A stretch of 64,000 nt of DNA. It comes from Acinetobacter terrae. GTDB lineage: Bacteria; Pseudomonadota; Gammaproteobacteria; Pseudomonadales; Moraxellaceae. Under the pieces are notes generated by a model. The model did no database searches, was not told the origin of the DNA, and was given only the letters and a program-made list of their open reading frames with translations. Below are positions 37,601 through 46,700 of this stretch, piece after piece. Position numbers and translations under genes: made by a program. Position 1 is the first letter of the stretch. Each line of letters opens with the position of its first letter. The DNA lies in contig NZ_JABERI010000026.1 in the NCBI RefSeq assembly GCF_013004375.1, positions 1-64,000 on the forward strand, written 5' to 3'.

Positions 37601-38962
37601 ATGTCAAAACGTCAAATTAAACTCGGTGCCTTTATTCCCGCGACCGCTCAACATGCTGCAGGCTGGCGTCATCCTGAATCTCGCCCTCAAGATCATTTGA
37701 ATATTGATTACATTATCGAACTGGCAAAAACCGCAGAGAAAGGTTTATTCGATGCCTACTTTTTAGCAGATGGCCTATCCGTTCGTTGGGGTTCGGCAAT
37801 TGAAGGTGAATTGGGCTTAGGGGATAAAGGCGTCGGCTTTGAACCTGTGACCTTGTTTGCTGCGCTGTCTGCAGTGACTAAAAATCTGGGCTTTATTGCG
37901 ACGGCATCAACCACCTATGAAGATCCGTATCTATTAGCACGTAAATTTGCTTCGCTGGACCATATTTCTAAAGGTCGTGCCGCATGGAACGTCGTGACAA
38001 CGGCTTCAGCTGATACCGCGCGTAACTTCGGCCTAGAACAGCATCCGGATCCTAAAACACGTTATGAACGTGCCGATGAATTCATTGAAGTAACCCAAAA
38101 GCTTTGGGATTCTTGGGAAGATGATGCCTTTATTTACAACAAGGAAAGTGGTCAATTTTTCCATGCCGATAAAATCCATGAACCTCAACATAGCGGCAAA
38201 TATTTCAGTGTACAAGGACCATTAAACGTCTCTCGCCCACCGCAAGGTTATCCTGTGATTGTGCAAGCGGGACAATCCGAAGATGGCCGAGAACTTGCAG
38301 GCAAATATGCTGAAGTGATTTTCACCGCACAACAAAATCTAGCCGATGCACAAGAATTTTACCGTGATGTGAAAAGCCGTTTGGCCAAGTATGGCCGCCA
38401 GCCAGATGATCTTAAAATCATGCCAGGCGTGTCAATTTTCGTTGCGAAAACTGAACAAGAAGCGCAGGAAAAATACCAATTACTCAATAGCTTAATTCAC
38501 CCAAAAGTCGGTTTAAGTTTACTGTCAGGTTTATCGGGCGGGATTAATTTAGAGAAATATGATTTAGATGCCCCGTTCCCGAAACTTGAAGATGCCGACA
38601 TTAACTTCTCAAGTCGTCAGCAAATGATGATTGATATTGCGCGCAAGCATAATTTCACCATTCGCCAACTTTATGAATATATCGCCAGCGCACGTGGTCA
38701 CTGGACCTTGATTGGTACACCGAAACAAGTAGTAGATCAGCTGCAAAACTGGTTTGAAAATGAAGGTGCAGATGGCTTTAATATTTTGCCGCCGACGACC
38801 CCTGCCGGTCTGAATGACTTTGTTGATTTTATTGTGCCTGAACTGCAGCGTCGTGGCTTATTCCGTACCGAATATGAAGGCACGACACTGCGTGAAAACT
38901 TAAGTTTAGCACGTCCTGAAAATCAATATGTTTTAGAAAAACAGCAAAGCAAAGCTTCATAA
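37601..38962 (+). CDS. LLM flavin-dependent monooxygenase 2
   Basis: The 453-residue enzyme is a very close paralogue of 35921-37291. Nearly all blocks are shared (SKRQIKLGAFIPAT, GRAAWNVVTT, PVIVQAGQSEDGREL, ARGHWTLIGTPKQVVDQL). The main differences lie in the loop at about 58-72, where copy 1 has SVNWSHGASKNKQSIG and this copy has SVRWGSAIEGELGLG. That loop lines the active site in this family, so a shifted substrate range is plausible. It needs a flavin reductase, not encoded in this window. A sigma-54 promoter precedes it and AGGA is upstream of the ATG. Confidence 0.88.
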   Translation: MSKRQIKLGAFIPATAQHAAGWRHPESRPQDHLNIDYIIELAKTAEKGLFDAYFLADGLSVRWGSAIEGELGLGDKGVGFEPVTLFAALSAVTKNLGFIATASTTYEDPYLLARKFASLDHISKGRAAWNVVTTASADTARNFGLEQHPDPKTRYERADEFIEVTQKLWDSWEDDAFIYNKESGQFFHADKIHEPQHSGKYFSVQGPLNVSRPPQGYPVIVQAGQSEDGRELAGKYAEVIFTAQQNLADAQEFYRDVKSRLAKYGRQPDDLKIMPGVSIFVAKTEQEAQEKYQLLNSLIHPKVGLSLLSGLSGGINLEKYDLDAPFPKLEDADINFSSRQQMMIDIARKHNFTIRQLYEYIASARGHWTLIGTPKQVVDQLQNWFENEGADGFNILPPTTPAGLNDFVDFIVPELQRRGLFRTEYEGTTLRENLSLARPENQYVLEKQQSKAS

Positions 38963-38972
38963 ATTGTGCTTG

Positions 38973-38999
38973 AGCCTGTTCATTTAGAGCAGGCTTTTT
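38973..38999 (+). terminator. Rho-independent terminator after monooxygenase 2
   Basis: A 6-bp GC-rich stem (38973-38978 with 38990-38995) ends in TTTTT. Confidence 0.75.
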
Positions 39000-39056
39000 A
39001 CGTTACTTCAAATGAAGTACAAAGATTGAAACAAGATAAAAAATAGGATAATTAAC

Positions 39057-40421
39057 ATGGCTAAACGTCAAATTCGCTTAGGTGCTTTTGTACCGGGAAC
39101 ATCACAACACGTTGCAGGTTGGCGCCATCCCGAAGCTCGCCCACAAGACAGTCATAATCTAAAATATTTTATTGAACTGGCAAAAACCGCTGAACGCGGC
39201 CTGTTTGATGCGTATTTTCTTGCCGATGTTCCAGTCACAGTCGACCCAGACACCACGCCCAATTTAGGCTTAACAGGAGGTTTTTCCGCAGGTCTTGAAC
39301 CTGTTTCACTGTTTTCAGCACTCGCTGCAGTCACTGAGCATATTGGCTTTATTGCCACCGCTTCAAGCACCTATGAAGAACCGTACAATTTGGCCCGTAA
39401 ATTCGCCTCACTCGATCATTTATCTGAAGGTCGTGCGGCTTGGAATGTGGTGACTACTTCGGGTCCAATCGTAGCGAAAAACTTTGGTTTAAACGATGCG
39501 CCGCATCCGAAAGAACGCTATGAACGTGCCGATGAATTTATTCAAGTGGCACAAAAACTGTGGGATACCTGGGAAGATGATGCCTTTGAGTACAACAAAA
39601 AAACTGGTCAATTCTTTGACGGTGACAAACTGCATCCACCGCGTTTTAAAGGTAAACATTTAGCCGTACATGGCGGACTCAATATCGCGCGTCCACCGCA
39701 AGGCTATCCGGTAATTGTACAAGCCGGTCAATCGGAAGATGGTCGTGAATTGGCGGCTAAATTTGCCGAAGTCATTTTCACTGCACAGCAAAAAATTGAA
39801 GATGCACAAGCCTTTTATAAAGATGTTAAACAACGTTTAGTCAAATATGGCCGTCATACCGATGACCTGAAAATTATGCCGGGTGTTTCGATTTTTGTAG
39901 CGGAAACCGAAGAAGAAGCAAAAGCGAAATATGATGAACTGAACAGCTATATTCACCCATCACTCGGTTTATCTTTGCTACAGCAATTGGGCGGTTTTAC
40001 CGAAGACCTCAGTCAATACAACCTCGATGAACCTTTACCTGAACATATCGGTCAAATTGAAAATGGTGCCAGCCGCAACCAACTGATTTTAGACATTGCC
40101 CGTCAAAACAATTTTACTATTCGCGAGTTGTACCAATGGATCGCAAGCGCACGCGGTCACTGGACCATTATTGGTACACCTGAAAAAGTGGTCGATGAAC
40201 TTCAGGCTTGGTTTGAAAATGAAGCCGCGGATGGTTTTAATATTTTGCCACCAACAACCCCAGCGAGTTTAGATGATTTTGTTGATTTAGTGGTACCTGA
40301 ACTGCAACGTCGTGGCCTGTTCCGCACTGAATATGAAGGCAAAACTTTACGTGAAAACCTAGGTTTAAAACGTCCAGAAAACCAATATGTTTTGGCACGT
40401 CAGGAAGTGAAAGCGTCTTAA
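39057..40421 (+). CDS. LLM flavin-dependent monooxygenase 3
   Basis: The 454-residue enzyme is the third tandem paralogue and the most diverged of the three. The start MAKRQIRLGAFVPGTSQH, GRAAWNVVTTSG, PVIVQAGQSEDGREL and ARGHWTIIGTPEKVVDEL blocks are kept. The variable loop near 58-75 reads DVPVTVDPDTTPNLGL and the segment near 300-330 also differs. It belongs to the NtaA/SnaA/DszA group and needs FMNH2 from outside. It has hairpin terminators on both sides, so expression may come from its own promoter; none is obvious in the 90 bp upstream. Confidence 0.87.
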   Translation: MAKRQIRLGAFVPGTSQHVAGWRHPEARPQDSHNLKYFIELAKTAERGLFDAYFLADVPVTVDPDTTPNLGLTGGFSAGLEPVSLFSALAAVTEHIGFIATASSTYEEPYNLARKFASLDHLSEGRAAWNVVTTSGPIVAKNFGLNDAPHPKERYERADEFIQVAQKLWDTWEDDAFEYNKKTGQFFDGDKLHPPRFKGKHLAVHGGLNIARPPQGYPVIVQAGQSEDGRELAAKFAEVIFTAQQKIEDAQAFYKDVKQRLVKYGRHTDDLKIMPGVSIFVAETEEEAKAKYDELNSYIHPSLGLSLLQQLGGFTEDLSQYNLDEPLPEHIGQIENGASRNQLILDIARQNNFTIRELYQWIASARGHWTIIGTPEKVVDELQAWFENEAADGFNILPPTTPASLDDFVDLVVPELQRRGLFRTEYEGKTLRENLGLKRPENQYVLARQEVKAS

Positions 40422-40438
40422 TTTAAAATCAGTTGAAT

Positions 40439-40464
40439 ATCCCTCATTCATGAGGGATTTTTTA
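40439..40464 (+). terminator. Rho-independent terminator after monooxygenase 3
   Basis: A 9-bp perfect inverted repeat (40439-40447 with 40450-40458) runs into six T on the plus strand. Confidence 0.88.
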
Positions 40465-40488
40465 TGCCAGATCATTTTAATTCGACAT

Positions 40489-40510
40489 AAAAAAACCTAC
40501 TTTACGCAGG
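40489..40510 (-). terminator. Terminator of the Mop-SsuB transcript
   Basis: A short stem (40496-40500 with 40506-40510, one G-U) is followed on the minus strand by seven U, 25 bases past the ATPase stop. Confidence 0.7.
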
Positions 40511-40535
40511 CTTTTGGATAACACATAAAGCACAA

Positions 40536-41363
40536 TTACCAAGCAAATTGATAATCTGAAAACTTCGCTGGCTGTTTGTTGCTGTGTAATTGGTCTTTTA
40601 AAGGATCGCTAAAATCGAGCAGAATATTATTTTTAATATTGTGTAAACGCACATCTTCACGTTTACGCGGATGCGCAACCGGTACATCCACAATGCGTTT
40701 GATTCGACCCGGATGTGGCTGCATCACCACCACACGATCACCTAAAAATACCGCTTCTTCAACGTCATGGGTCACAATCACCATGGTGATTTTTTCTGCC
40801 TGCCAAATCCGCTGTAATTCATCTTGCAGGTTTTGACGGGTTAAGGCATCAAGTGCACCAAACGGCTCATCTAAAAATAAAATTTCCGGACGATTCACCA
40901 GACTTCGTGCAATGGCAACACGCTGGTTCATCCCGCCTGAAAGTTGCGATGGAAAAGCATCTTTAAACTTGGTCAATTTGACCAATTCTAAATGCTCATC
41001 GATGATTAGATCTTCTTCGGCACGGCTTAAATTGCTTTGATGCAATGCAATGCGAATATTTTCTGTCACACTTAACCACGGAAAAAGACGGTGATCTTGA
41101 AACACAATCCCGCGGTTTAAACTGGTGCCAAAAATCTTTTTACCATCAACGTGTATCTGGCCTTGATAGCTATTTTCCAGTCCAACCAATAAGCGTAACA
41201 GTGTGGATTTACCACAACCACTGCTACCGACAATACTAATAAATTCACCCGGTTGAATGTCTAAATTAATATCGTCCAGCACGGTTAATGCTTCATCATT
41301 TTGAGTCGGATAGGTTTTACTGAGTTGCTGAATAGATACATGGCCGGTCTGTTGCTGTGTCAT
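40536..41363 (-). CDS. Sulfonate/nitrate-type ABC transporter ATPase (SsuB/TauB-like)
   Basis: The 275-residue ATPase has Walker A GSSGCGKST (about 51-59), Q-loop FQDHRLFPW, signature LSGGMNQRVAIARSL, Walker B ILFLDEPFGALD and switch VTHDVEEA. It falls in the NitT/TauT family that imports sulfonates, taurine or nitrate. It is not next to any permease: a small Mop/TOBE gene precedes it on the same strand (37-bp gap). It may power the two permeases at 45886-47543, which lack an adjacent ATPase of their own. Confidence 0.88.
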   Translation of the reverse strand: MTQQQTGHVSIQQLSKTYPTQNDEALTVLDDINLDIQPGEFISIVGSSGCGKSTLLRLLVGLENSYQGQIHVDGKKIFGTSLNRGIVFQDHRLFPWLSVTENIRIALHQSNLSRAEEDLIIDEHLELVKLTKFKDAFPSQLSGGMNQRVAIARSLVNRPEILFLDEPFGALDALTRQNLQDELQRIWQAEKITMVIVTHDVEEAVFLGDRVVVMQPHPGRIKRIVDVPVAHPRKREDVRLHNIKNNILLDFSDPLKDQLHSNKQPAKFSDYQFAW

Positions 41364-41400
41364 ATCTCAATTCTCCTGTAAAGCTTGAGGCAATGGCGAA

Positions 41401-41616
41401 TTAAAGCTTCGCCAATGACACTTCTGTCGATTTGATCAATACCACCACTTCAGAACCGACTTTCAGATCAAGATCTTTGACTGAACGGGTACTAATAATT
41501 GAAGTGAACAAACCGGCTTTGGTTTCCACATTTATTTCTGAAACAACGTCCCCTTCTAATACTTCTTGAATAACGCCTTTGAATTGGTTACGTACGTTAA
41601 CGGCTGTGATTGTCAT
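41401..41616 (-). CDS. TOBE/Mop-domain molybdopterin-binding-like protein
   Basis: The 71-residue protein is a single Mop/TOBE beta-barrel (VRNQFKGVIQEVLEGDVVSEI, then TSIISTRSVKDLDLKVGSEVVVLIKSTEV). Free-standing Mop proteins bind molybdate or related oxyanions. Here it is co-oriented with the SsuB-type ATPase and beside the sulfur activator, which hints that it may bind an oxyanion such as sulfate or molybdate as a signal or store. The domain is clear, the role here is inference. Confidence 0.85.
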   Translation of the reverse strand: MTITAVNVRNQFKGVIQEVLEGDVVSEINVETKAGLFTSIISTRSVKDLDLKVGSEVVVLIKSTEVSLAKL

Positions 41617-41840
41617 TATAATTACTCTGTGTTTATGATGTTGTTAATATAAAATACTTTTGGCTGATTATTTATCTCGATTTAATATTTAGTTATGCAT
41701 GCTTCATTTATCTATTTAACAGATATATTTATCAAAAAGCGTTTATGCAGCAAAACAGATAATTAAATATCGTTTTATTATTTATTTTTCGATATTAAAT
41801 ATTTCATGATGAGCTCAATTTTTATAATGAAGCAAATCAT

Positions 41841-42938
41841 ATGTCTATATTAACGCATCCTAGCGTCAGTCAGACGGTTCGCTACGAACGCGCACGAGCG
41901 ACCGTCTTTGAAGATCCATTGTCAAAGGCACTGCTGGAGCGCATTGAACAAATTGCGCCAAGCGATGCCAATGCCTTGATTATTGGTGAAACCGGTACCG
42001 GTAAAGAGTTGGTTGCCAGACAAATTCATGCCCTAAGTCACCGTGCCAAAGGCCCTTTTATTGCAGTCAATTGTGGTGCTTTAACCGAATCATTAGCAGA
42101 AAGCGAATTATTCGGTCACGAAAAAGGTGCGTTTACCGGTGCAATTCATCAGCGGATTGGCTGGTTTGAAGCGGCGCATAATGGCACCTTATTTTTAGAT
42201 GAAATAGGTGATTTATCGCTGTCTATGCAGGTAAAATTACTGCGTATTTTACAAGAACGGGAGATTGTTCGGGTCGGCTCGCTCAAGCCGATTCGGATCA
42301 ATGTACGCATCATTGCTGCAACCAATGTCGACCTTGAAAAAGCAGTGCTGGAAGGCAAATTCCGTGAGGATTTATTTTATCGCCTATATGTCGCTTTGCT
42401 ACGTATTCCGAAGCTTTCAGAGCGTCGCGATGACATTTTACCCTTGGCTAAATTCTTTGTGGAACGCTATCAAACTGACCCGCATGCAACGCCGTTACGT
42501 ATCAGTCCACTTTCGGTTAAAAAGCTGTTACAACATCGTTGGCCGGGCAATATTCGTGAACTGGAAAATACCATTCACCATGCAGTTTTGGTCAGTCAGA
42601 ATGGTGTGATTGAACCGGAGGATATTCGCTTCTCAAACCTGTTACATAGTCGTAGCAAAGGACAAAATCAAAGTGCACCGCAAAATGATTTAAACAACAA
42701 CGCTTTGCCGGAAATTTTGGCCAACACCGATGCTGAAAAATTGTTGCAATCGACCTTTCAACATTTGTTCCAAGCCTCACAGCAATTGCCGCAACTCAAT
42801 ATCAATGAGTTAATTGAAGAACAATTTATTCGTAGTGCCTATACTTACTGTGAATACAATCAGGTGCATACTGCAAGGTTACTGGGCGTGACACGTAACG
42901 TGATTCGCACGCGTTTAATGAAATATGCATTATTATAA
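41841..42938 (+). CDS. Sigma-54-dependent activator without sensor domain, SfnR-like
   Basis: The 365-residue enhancer-binding protein has an AAA+ domain from about residue 20 to 260 with Walker A GETGTGKE (about 49-56), the sigma-54-contacting GAFTGA loop (about 96-101), Walker B LFLDEIGD and arginine-finger region FREDLFYRL. The C-terminus carries a Fis-type helix-turn-helix (HTARLLGVTRNVIRTRL). There is no N-terminal receiver or GAF domain, as in SfnR, which controls dimethyl-sulfone use in Pseudomonas. Activity is probably set by its own level. It likely acts on the sigma-54 promoters at 37542 and 51742. Confidence 0.87.
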   Translation: MSILTHPSVSQTVRYERARATVFEDPLSKALLERIEQIAPSDANALIIGETGTGKELVARQIHALSHRAKGPFIAVNCGALTESLAESELFGHEKGAFTGAIHQRIGWFEAAHNGTLFLDEIGDLSLSMQVKLLRILQEREIVRVGSLKPIRINVRIIAATNVDLEKAVLEGKFREDLFYRLYVALLRIPKLSERRDDILPLAKFFVERYQTDPHATPLRISPLSVKKLLQHRWPGNIRELENTIHHAVLVSQNGVIEPEDIRFSNLLHSRSKGQNQSAPQNDLNNNALPEILANTDAEKLLQSTFQHLFQASQQLPQLNINELIEEQFIRSAYTYCEYNQVHTARLLGVTRNVIRTRLMKYALL

Positions 42939-43082
42939 TTAAATCTATTTTTTAAAATAAAAACCTAGCATAAATATTAAAAATCTATATCAATTATCTT
43001 AAAGGCTTTATTTTAATTCAAAATAAAAAATTTAATATTTTATTTATTTTAAAGCTCGTAGATTTCTTATCTTAGAAAACAT

Positions 43083-43113
43083 AAAAAAGCAGTGAATCAA
43101 CACTGCTTTTTTG
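43083..43113. terminator. Two-way terminator between the activator gene and the ssu-type operon
   Basis: A 12-bp perfect stem (43083-43094 with 43101-43112) has A6 on the left and T6 on the right, so it works for both converging transcripts. Confidence 0.93.
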
Positions 43114-43137
43114 CATTTTAATTTTTAGATATTAATA

Positions 43138-43968
43138 TTATTCTGATGGATTACGTTTCCAAGCGGTAAAGTATTTTTCCAACCCAATCAAAATATAGTT
43201 AAAAGATAAGCCCACTAAAGTAATCACTAAAATCCCCACAAACATTTGTGGAATTTCAAAACTAAATTGTGAATACATAATCAGGTAACCCAGACCGGCT
43301 TTGGCACCAAACATCTCAACCGCAACCAGCGCAAGGATGGAGATCGCCCCTGCCAAACGGATACCAACGAAAATGGTTGGTACTGATGCTGGTAAAATGA
43401 CTTTACGGAACAGTTGATACGGTTTTAAGCCCATGGTGCGTGCTGATTTAATCAGCAAAGGATCGACTGTTTGTACACCGGTAATGGTATTTAACAGAAT
43501 CGGCCATGTGCAGGCGTAAACCAATAAACTGATTTTAGATGCTTCACCAATGCCTAGAAATAAAATAAACAACGGCATTAATGCCAGCGCTGTGGTATTA
43601 CGAAACAGCTCCAACAATGGGTTTAAAGTTTCTGCCACCAATTTATACCAACCAATGATCAAACCCAGTGGAATGGCAATGGCTAAGGCCAAAACAAAAC
43701 CAATAATCGAGCGTTGAATACTGGCGCTAAAATGCGTACCCAGTTGTCCACTTTGGTACAGCTGCCATGCAGTATCCAACACTACAGACAATGGCGGTAA
43801 AAAGGCTGGACTCACCACACCTAAGCGCGGCAAACTTTCCCATAATAATAAGAACAACACGATGGCAATACTGCGTTTAAAAATCGTATTGAGCCAAGTC
43901 AGTTGTAAGCGTGGTTTTGCCACAGTATAAGTTTGGCGATGTGGAATCGCCTGTTGAGTCGATGACAT
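43138..43968 (-). CDS. Sulfonate-type ABC permease (SsuC-like)
   Basis: The 276-residue inner-membrane protein has about six hydrophobic segments and the binding-protein-dependent transport signature (EAA loop: SARTMGLKPYQLFRKVILPASVPTIFVGI near 182-210). It is the last gene of the eight-gene leftward operon, 22 bp after its ATPase. With 43991-44824 and the lipoprotein at 44846-45874 it makes a complete importer. Ligand probably an aliphatic sulfonate or sulfate ester. Confidence 0.88.
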   Translation of the reverse strand: MSSTQQAIPHRQTYTVAKPRLQLTWLNTIFKRSIAIVLFLLLWESLPRLGVVSPAFLPPLSVVLDTAWQLYQSGQLGTHFSASIQRSIIGFVLALAIAIPLGLIIGWYKLVAETLNPLLELFRNTTALALMPLFILFLGIGEASKISLLVYACTWPILLNTITGVQTVDPLLIKSARTMGLKPYQLFRKVILPASVPTIFVGIRLAGAISILALVAVEMFGAKAGLGYLIMYSQFSFEIPQMFVGILVITLVGLSFNYILIGLEKYFTAWKRNPSE

Positions 43969-43990
43969 AATGAATAATCCTCTAATTTAT

Positions 43991-44824
43991 TTATGCGTGA
44001 GCAAGCTGTTTGTCTTTTTCGAGTGCTTGCGCCTTAATCACCTCTTCGCTGAGCTGCGACCAGATTTGATGACGAATTCTGCCGTATTCAGCCGTTGAAC
44101 GGATATCCTCACCTTTGGCTTTCAGGCTGGCTGGAATGTCGATGACTTCCTTAATCCGTCCCGGTCTTGAGGTCATAATCGCCACGCGTTGACTGAGGAA
44201 AATCGCTTCATCAATACTATGGGTGATGAAAACAATGGTCTTCTTCGAGGTTTGCCAAATCTTAATCAGTTCTTCTTGCAAGGTTTCACGGGTTTGCGCA
44301 TCCAGTGCGGCAAACGGTTCATCCATCAATAAAATTTCAGGTTCATACGCTAAGCTTCGCGCAATCGCGACACGCTGTTTCATCCCGCCTGAAAGCTCAT
44401 TCGGATAATGCTTTTCAAAACCTGAAAGCCCCACCAATTGCAGATAATACTGGGCTTTTTCCCGACGGGTTTTCTTGTCCACGCCTTTGGCTTCCAGACC
44501 AAATTCAATATTTTCTAAAGCAGTCAGCCATGGATAAAGTGCGTATTGCTGAAACACAATGCCGCGATCCAGACCTGGCTGAGTAATTTGCTTACCACTG
44601 AGTAAAATTTGCCCCGAAGATGGCTTAGTCAGTCCAGCAATCAGGTCAAGTAAGGTTGATTTACCACAGCCACTTGGCCCCACAATGGAAACAAATTCAC
44701 CGTGTTGGATATCTAAAGTGACATTTTCAACCGCGACAAATTCAGGTTTATAATTTTTGCTATTGGGATGATTCTGCGCAGGAAAAACCTTACGCACATG
44801 ATCTAAATTTAAGGCACTGGTCAT
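43991..44824 (-). CDS. Sulfonate-type ABC ATPase (SsuB-like)
   Basis: The 277-residue NitT/TauT-family ATPase has Walker A GPSGCGKST (about 54-62), FQQYALYPW, signature LSGGMKQRVAIARSL, Walker B ILLMDEPFAALD and ITHSIDEA. A C-terminal extension of about 40 residues (KAKGEDIRSTAEYGRIRHQIW onward) is often seen in this family. It lies between the binding lipoprotein and permease genes. A second such ATPase is encoded at 40536-41363. Confidence 0.9.
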   Translation of the reverse strand: MTSALNLDHVRKVFPAQNHPNSKNYKPEFVAVENVTLDIQHGEFVSIVGPSGCGKSTLLDLIAGLTKPSSGQILLSGKQITQPGLDRGIVFQQYALYPWLTALENIEFGLEAKGVDKKTRREKAQYYLQLVGLSGFEKHYPNELSGGMKQRVAIARSLAYEPEILLMDEPFAALDAQTRETLQEELIKIWQTSKKTIVFITHSIDEAIFLSQRVAIMTSRPGRIKEVIDIPASLKAKGEDIRSTAEYGRIRHQIWSQLSEEVIKAQALEKDKQLAHA

Positions 44825-44845
44825 TGTTGTATTCCTTTTCTAATC

Positions 44846-45874
44846 TTAATTTTTCTGTGCTGCATAAGGGTTGAATTCATTGCTATACAGCGTGCTCACA
44901 TTCAATTGATTCGGTTTTAATTTTTGCTCTTGCACCAAGGCATTCACCCATGGCTCGAAGTCTTGATTTTTTTGTACGCCGCCGACATCTTTCACTCCAG
45001 TTCCCGTGTAATACGGAATCAACACTTTGGTTTCATTACGCTGACGTTTATCAATAATGCTTTCCATACGTGCCACAATTTGTTCTTTTGGTGTGTGATG
45101 CAACCACTCTTGTGCACGAGCCACACCGTTCACAAAGGTTTTTGCTGCATCACGATGCTCTGCAATGAAATCCTTACGCATCGCGTAACTGCCCGCAGTA
45201 AATGGACCATACAGCTCAACATCTTTAAAGATTGGACGAACTCCACCAGTTTTAAGTGCACGTTTTTCTAAAATCCCCGAGAACACCGCAATATCAATTT
45301 GACCATTACGGAGCGCTTGTTCGGTGCTGACAGGTGGCAAGACAATCAATTCAACCTCACGAATTTCTTTTTCTGTTAAACCGTGACGCAATAAATAATC
45401 TTTTACGACAAACTCATAATGTGCACCAAAGGCATTCACTGCGACTTTTTTACCAATAAAATCGCGTGGACTACGAATCGGGCTGTTCTCTAAAACATAA
45501 AAACCCACGTTCATGTCTTCATCACTGCCATAAGATGCGATCACAGGCACCACATCTAAACCCGCAGCAATGACTTTCACCACGGCGCCATTGAACGCTG
45601 AAGCAAAATCGACGTCACCGGACACCAAAGTGAGTAAGTCTTGTGGTCCACCTTGTACTGTGCCGACGTAATCCAGTTTAAGTTTGCCCAAGTAACCCAA
45701 GTCCTGCGCCAATTCAGGCAGCGACACCAAACCTGGATAACTTTGATAACGTAAATGCGTCACGTCCTTTGACGTGGTTTTATCAACCTTCTGCGTCGTA
45801 CAACCTGCCACCAAACTGCTAGTTATGACGGCTGCCAACAGGGCTTTTTGCCAAAATTTCGGGAGTATTTTCAT
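44846..45874 (-). CDS. ABC substrate-binding lipoprotein (SsuA/TauA-like)
   Basis: The 342-residue protein has a lipobox LVAGC (about Cys25), so it is anchored in a membrane rather than free. It is a type II binding protein of the NMT1/SsuA family with an RYQSYPGLVSLPELAQDLGY start, TVQGGPQDLLTLVSGDVDFASAFNGA, and ASYGSDEDMNVGFYV. The family binds sulfonates, taurine or pyrimidine precursors. It is one of two binding proteins in this operon and sits directly before its ATPase and permease. Confidence 0.88.
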   Translation of the reverse strand: MKILPKFWQKALLAAVITSSLVAGCTTQKVDKTTSKDVTHLRYQSYPGLVSLPELAQDLGYLGKLKLDYVGTVQGGPQDLLTLVSGDVDFASAFNGAVVKVIAAGLDVVPVIASYGSDEDMNVGFYVLENSPIRSPRDFIGKKVAVNAFGAHYEFVVKDYLLRHGLTEKEIREVELIVLPPVSTEQALRNGQIDIAVFSGILEKRALKTGGVRPIFKDVELYGPFTAGSYAMRKDFIAEHRDAAKTFVNGVARAQEWLHHTPKEQIVARMESIIDKRQRNETKVLIPYYTGTGVKDVGGVQKNQDFEPWVNALVQEQKLKPNQLNVSTLYSNEFNPYAAQKN

Positions 45875-45885
45875 TGTTATTTCTC

Positions 45886-46698
45886 CTAACTCCGCTGCTG
45901 CCAGCGCAGTACTTTACGTTCGATACGGCTGAGGATGCTGTTTAAAATCACCCCGACAAAACCAATGGTCAGCATGCCTAAAATAATCAAAGACACATTA
46001 AATTGCTCACGACCACGAATGACCAAATTACCGAGTCCAACGCCGTAATTTGCCAGTAAAAATTCTGATCCCACCGTTGCCAACCACGCGAAAATTAAAC
46101 CCAATTGCAGACCGACAAAAATCTGTGGACTCGCTGCCGGCAAAATGAGTTTGCGGTAGGTATACAGTTTCGGAAATTGATAGACTCTTGCGACTTCACT
46201 GTATTTCGCGCTGATGCTGCTGACACCTTCCAAGCTGTGTAATGCCACTGGATAAAACACCGATAGACTGATAAATAAAATTTTTGCACCGTTGCCATAG
46301 CCTAAAAAGGTCGAGATCAACGGCAACCATGCAAACAGTGACACCTGACGTAATACGTTAAAGCCCGGTGCAAATAACCAATTGACCCAACGGGTTGTGC
46401 CCAGTGCCACACCAAAAGCCACCCCTAGACTTGCACCAATCACATAACCGGTGAAGTTACGACCGAGGCTTGCGGCAAAGCCTTGCCAAAATTCGGGTTG
46501 GCTAAAGCTCTGGATAGCACCCGTTAATACCGTGACTGGCGATGGAATCAATTTAGGATCGAGCCACTGTAAAGCTGACGCCAGCGACCAAAGTGCAATA
46601 AATGCGATCGGTAAAATCAAGGCTTGCAGTACTTTAATGCTTTTGTCCAAGTTTGAATTTGCAGGAATATTGGATTGTTCAAGACTGAGTTCTGACAT
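45886..46698 (-). CDS. Sulfonate-type ABC permease
   Basis: The 270-residue inner-membrane permease (SsuC/TauC family) has six hydrophobic segments and an EAA-like loop ARVYQFPKLYTYRKLILPAASPQIFVGLQ (near 165-193). It is very similar in layout to the next permease upstream (46701-47543), and the two are 2 bp apart, so they may form a heterodimeric channel. No ATPase is directly paired with them. Confidence 0.88.
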   Translation of the reverse strand: MSELSLEQSNIPANSNLDKSIKVLQALILPIAFIALWSLASALQWLDPKLIPSPVTVLTGAIQSFSQPEFWQGFAASLGRNFTGYVIGASLGVAFGVALGTTRWVNWLFAPGFNVLRQVSLFAWLPLISTFLGYGNGAKILFISLSVFYPVALHSLEGVSSISAKYSEVARVYQFPKLYTYRKLILPAASPQIFVGLQLGLIFAWLATVGSEFLLANYGVGLGNLVIRGREQFNVSLIILGMLTIGFVGVILNSILSRIERKVLRWQQRS

Positions 46699-46700
46699 GA

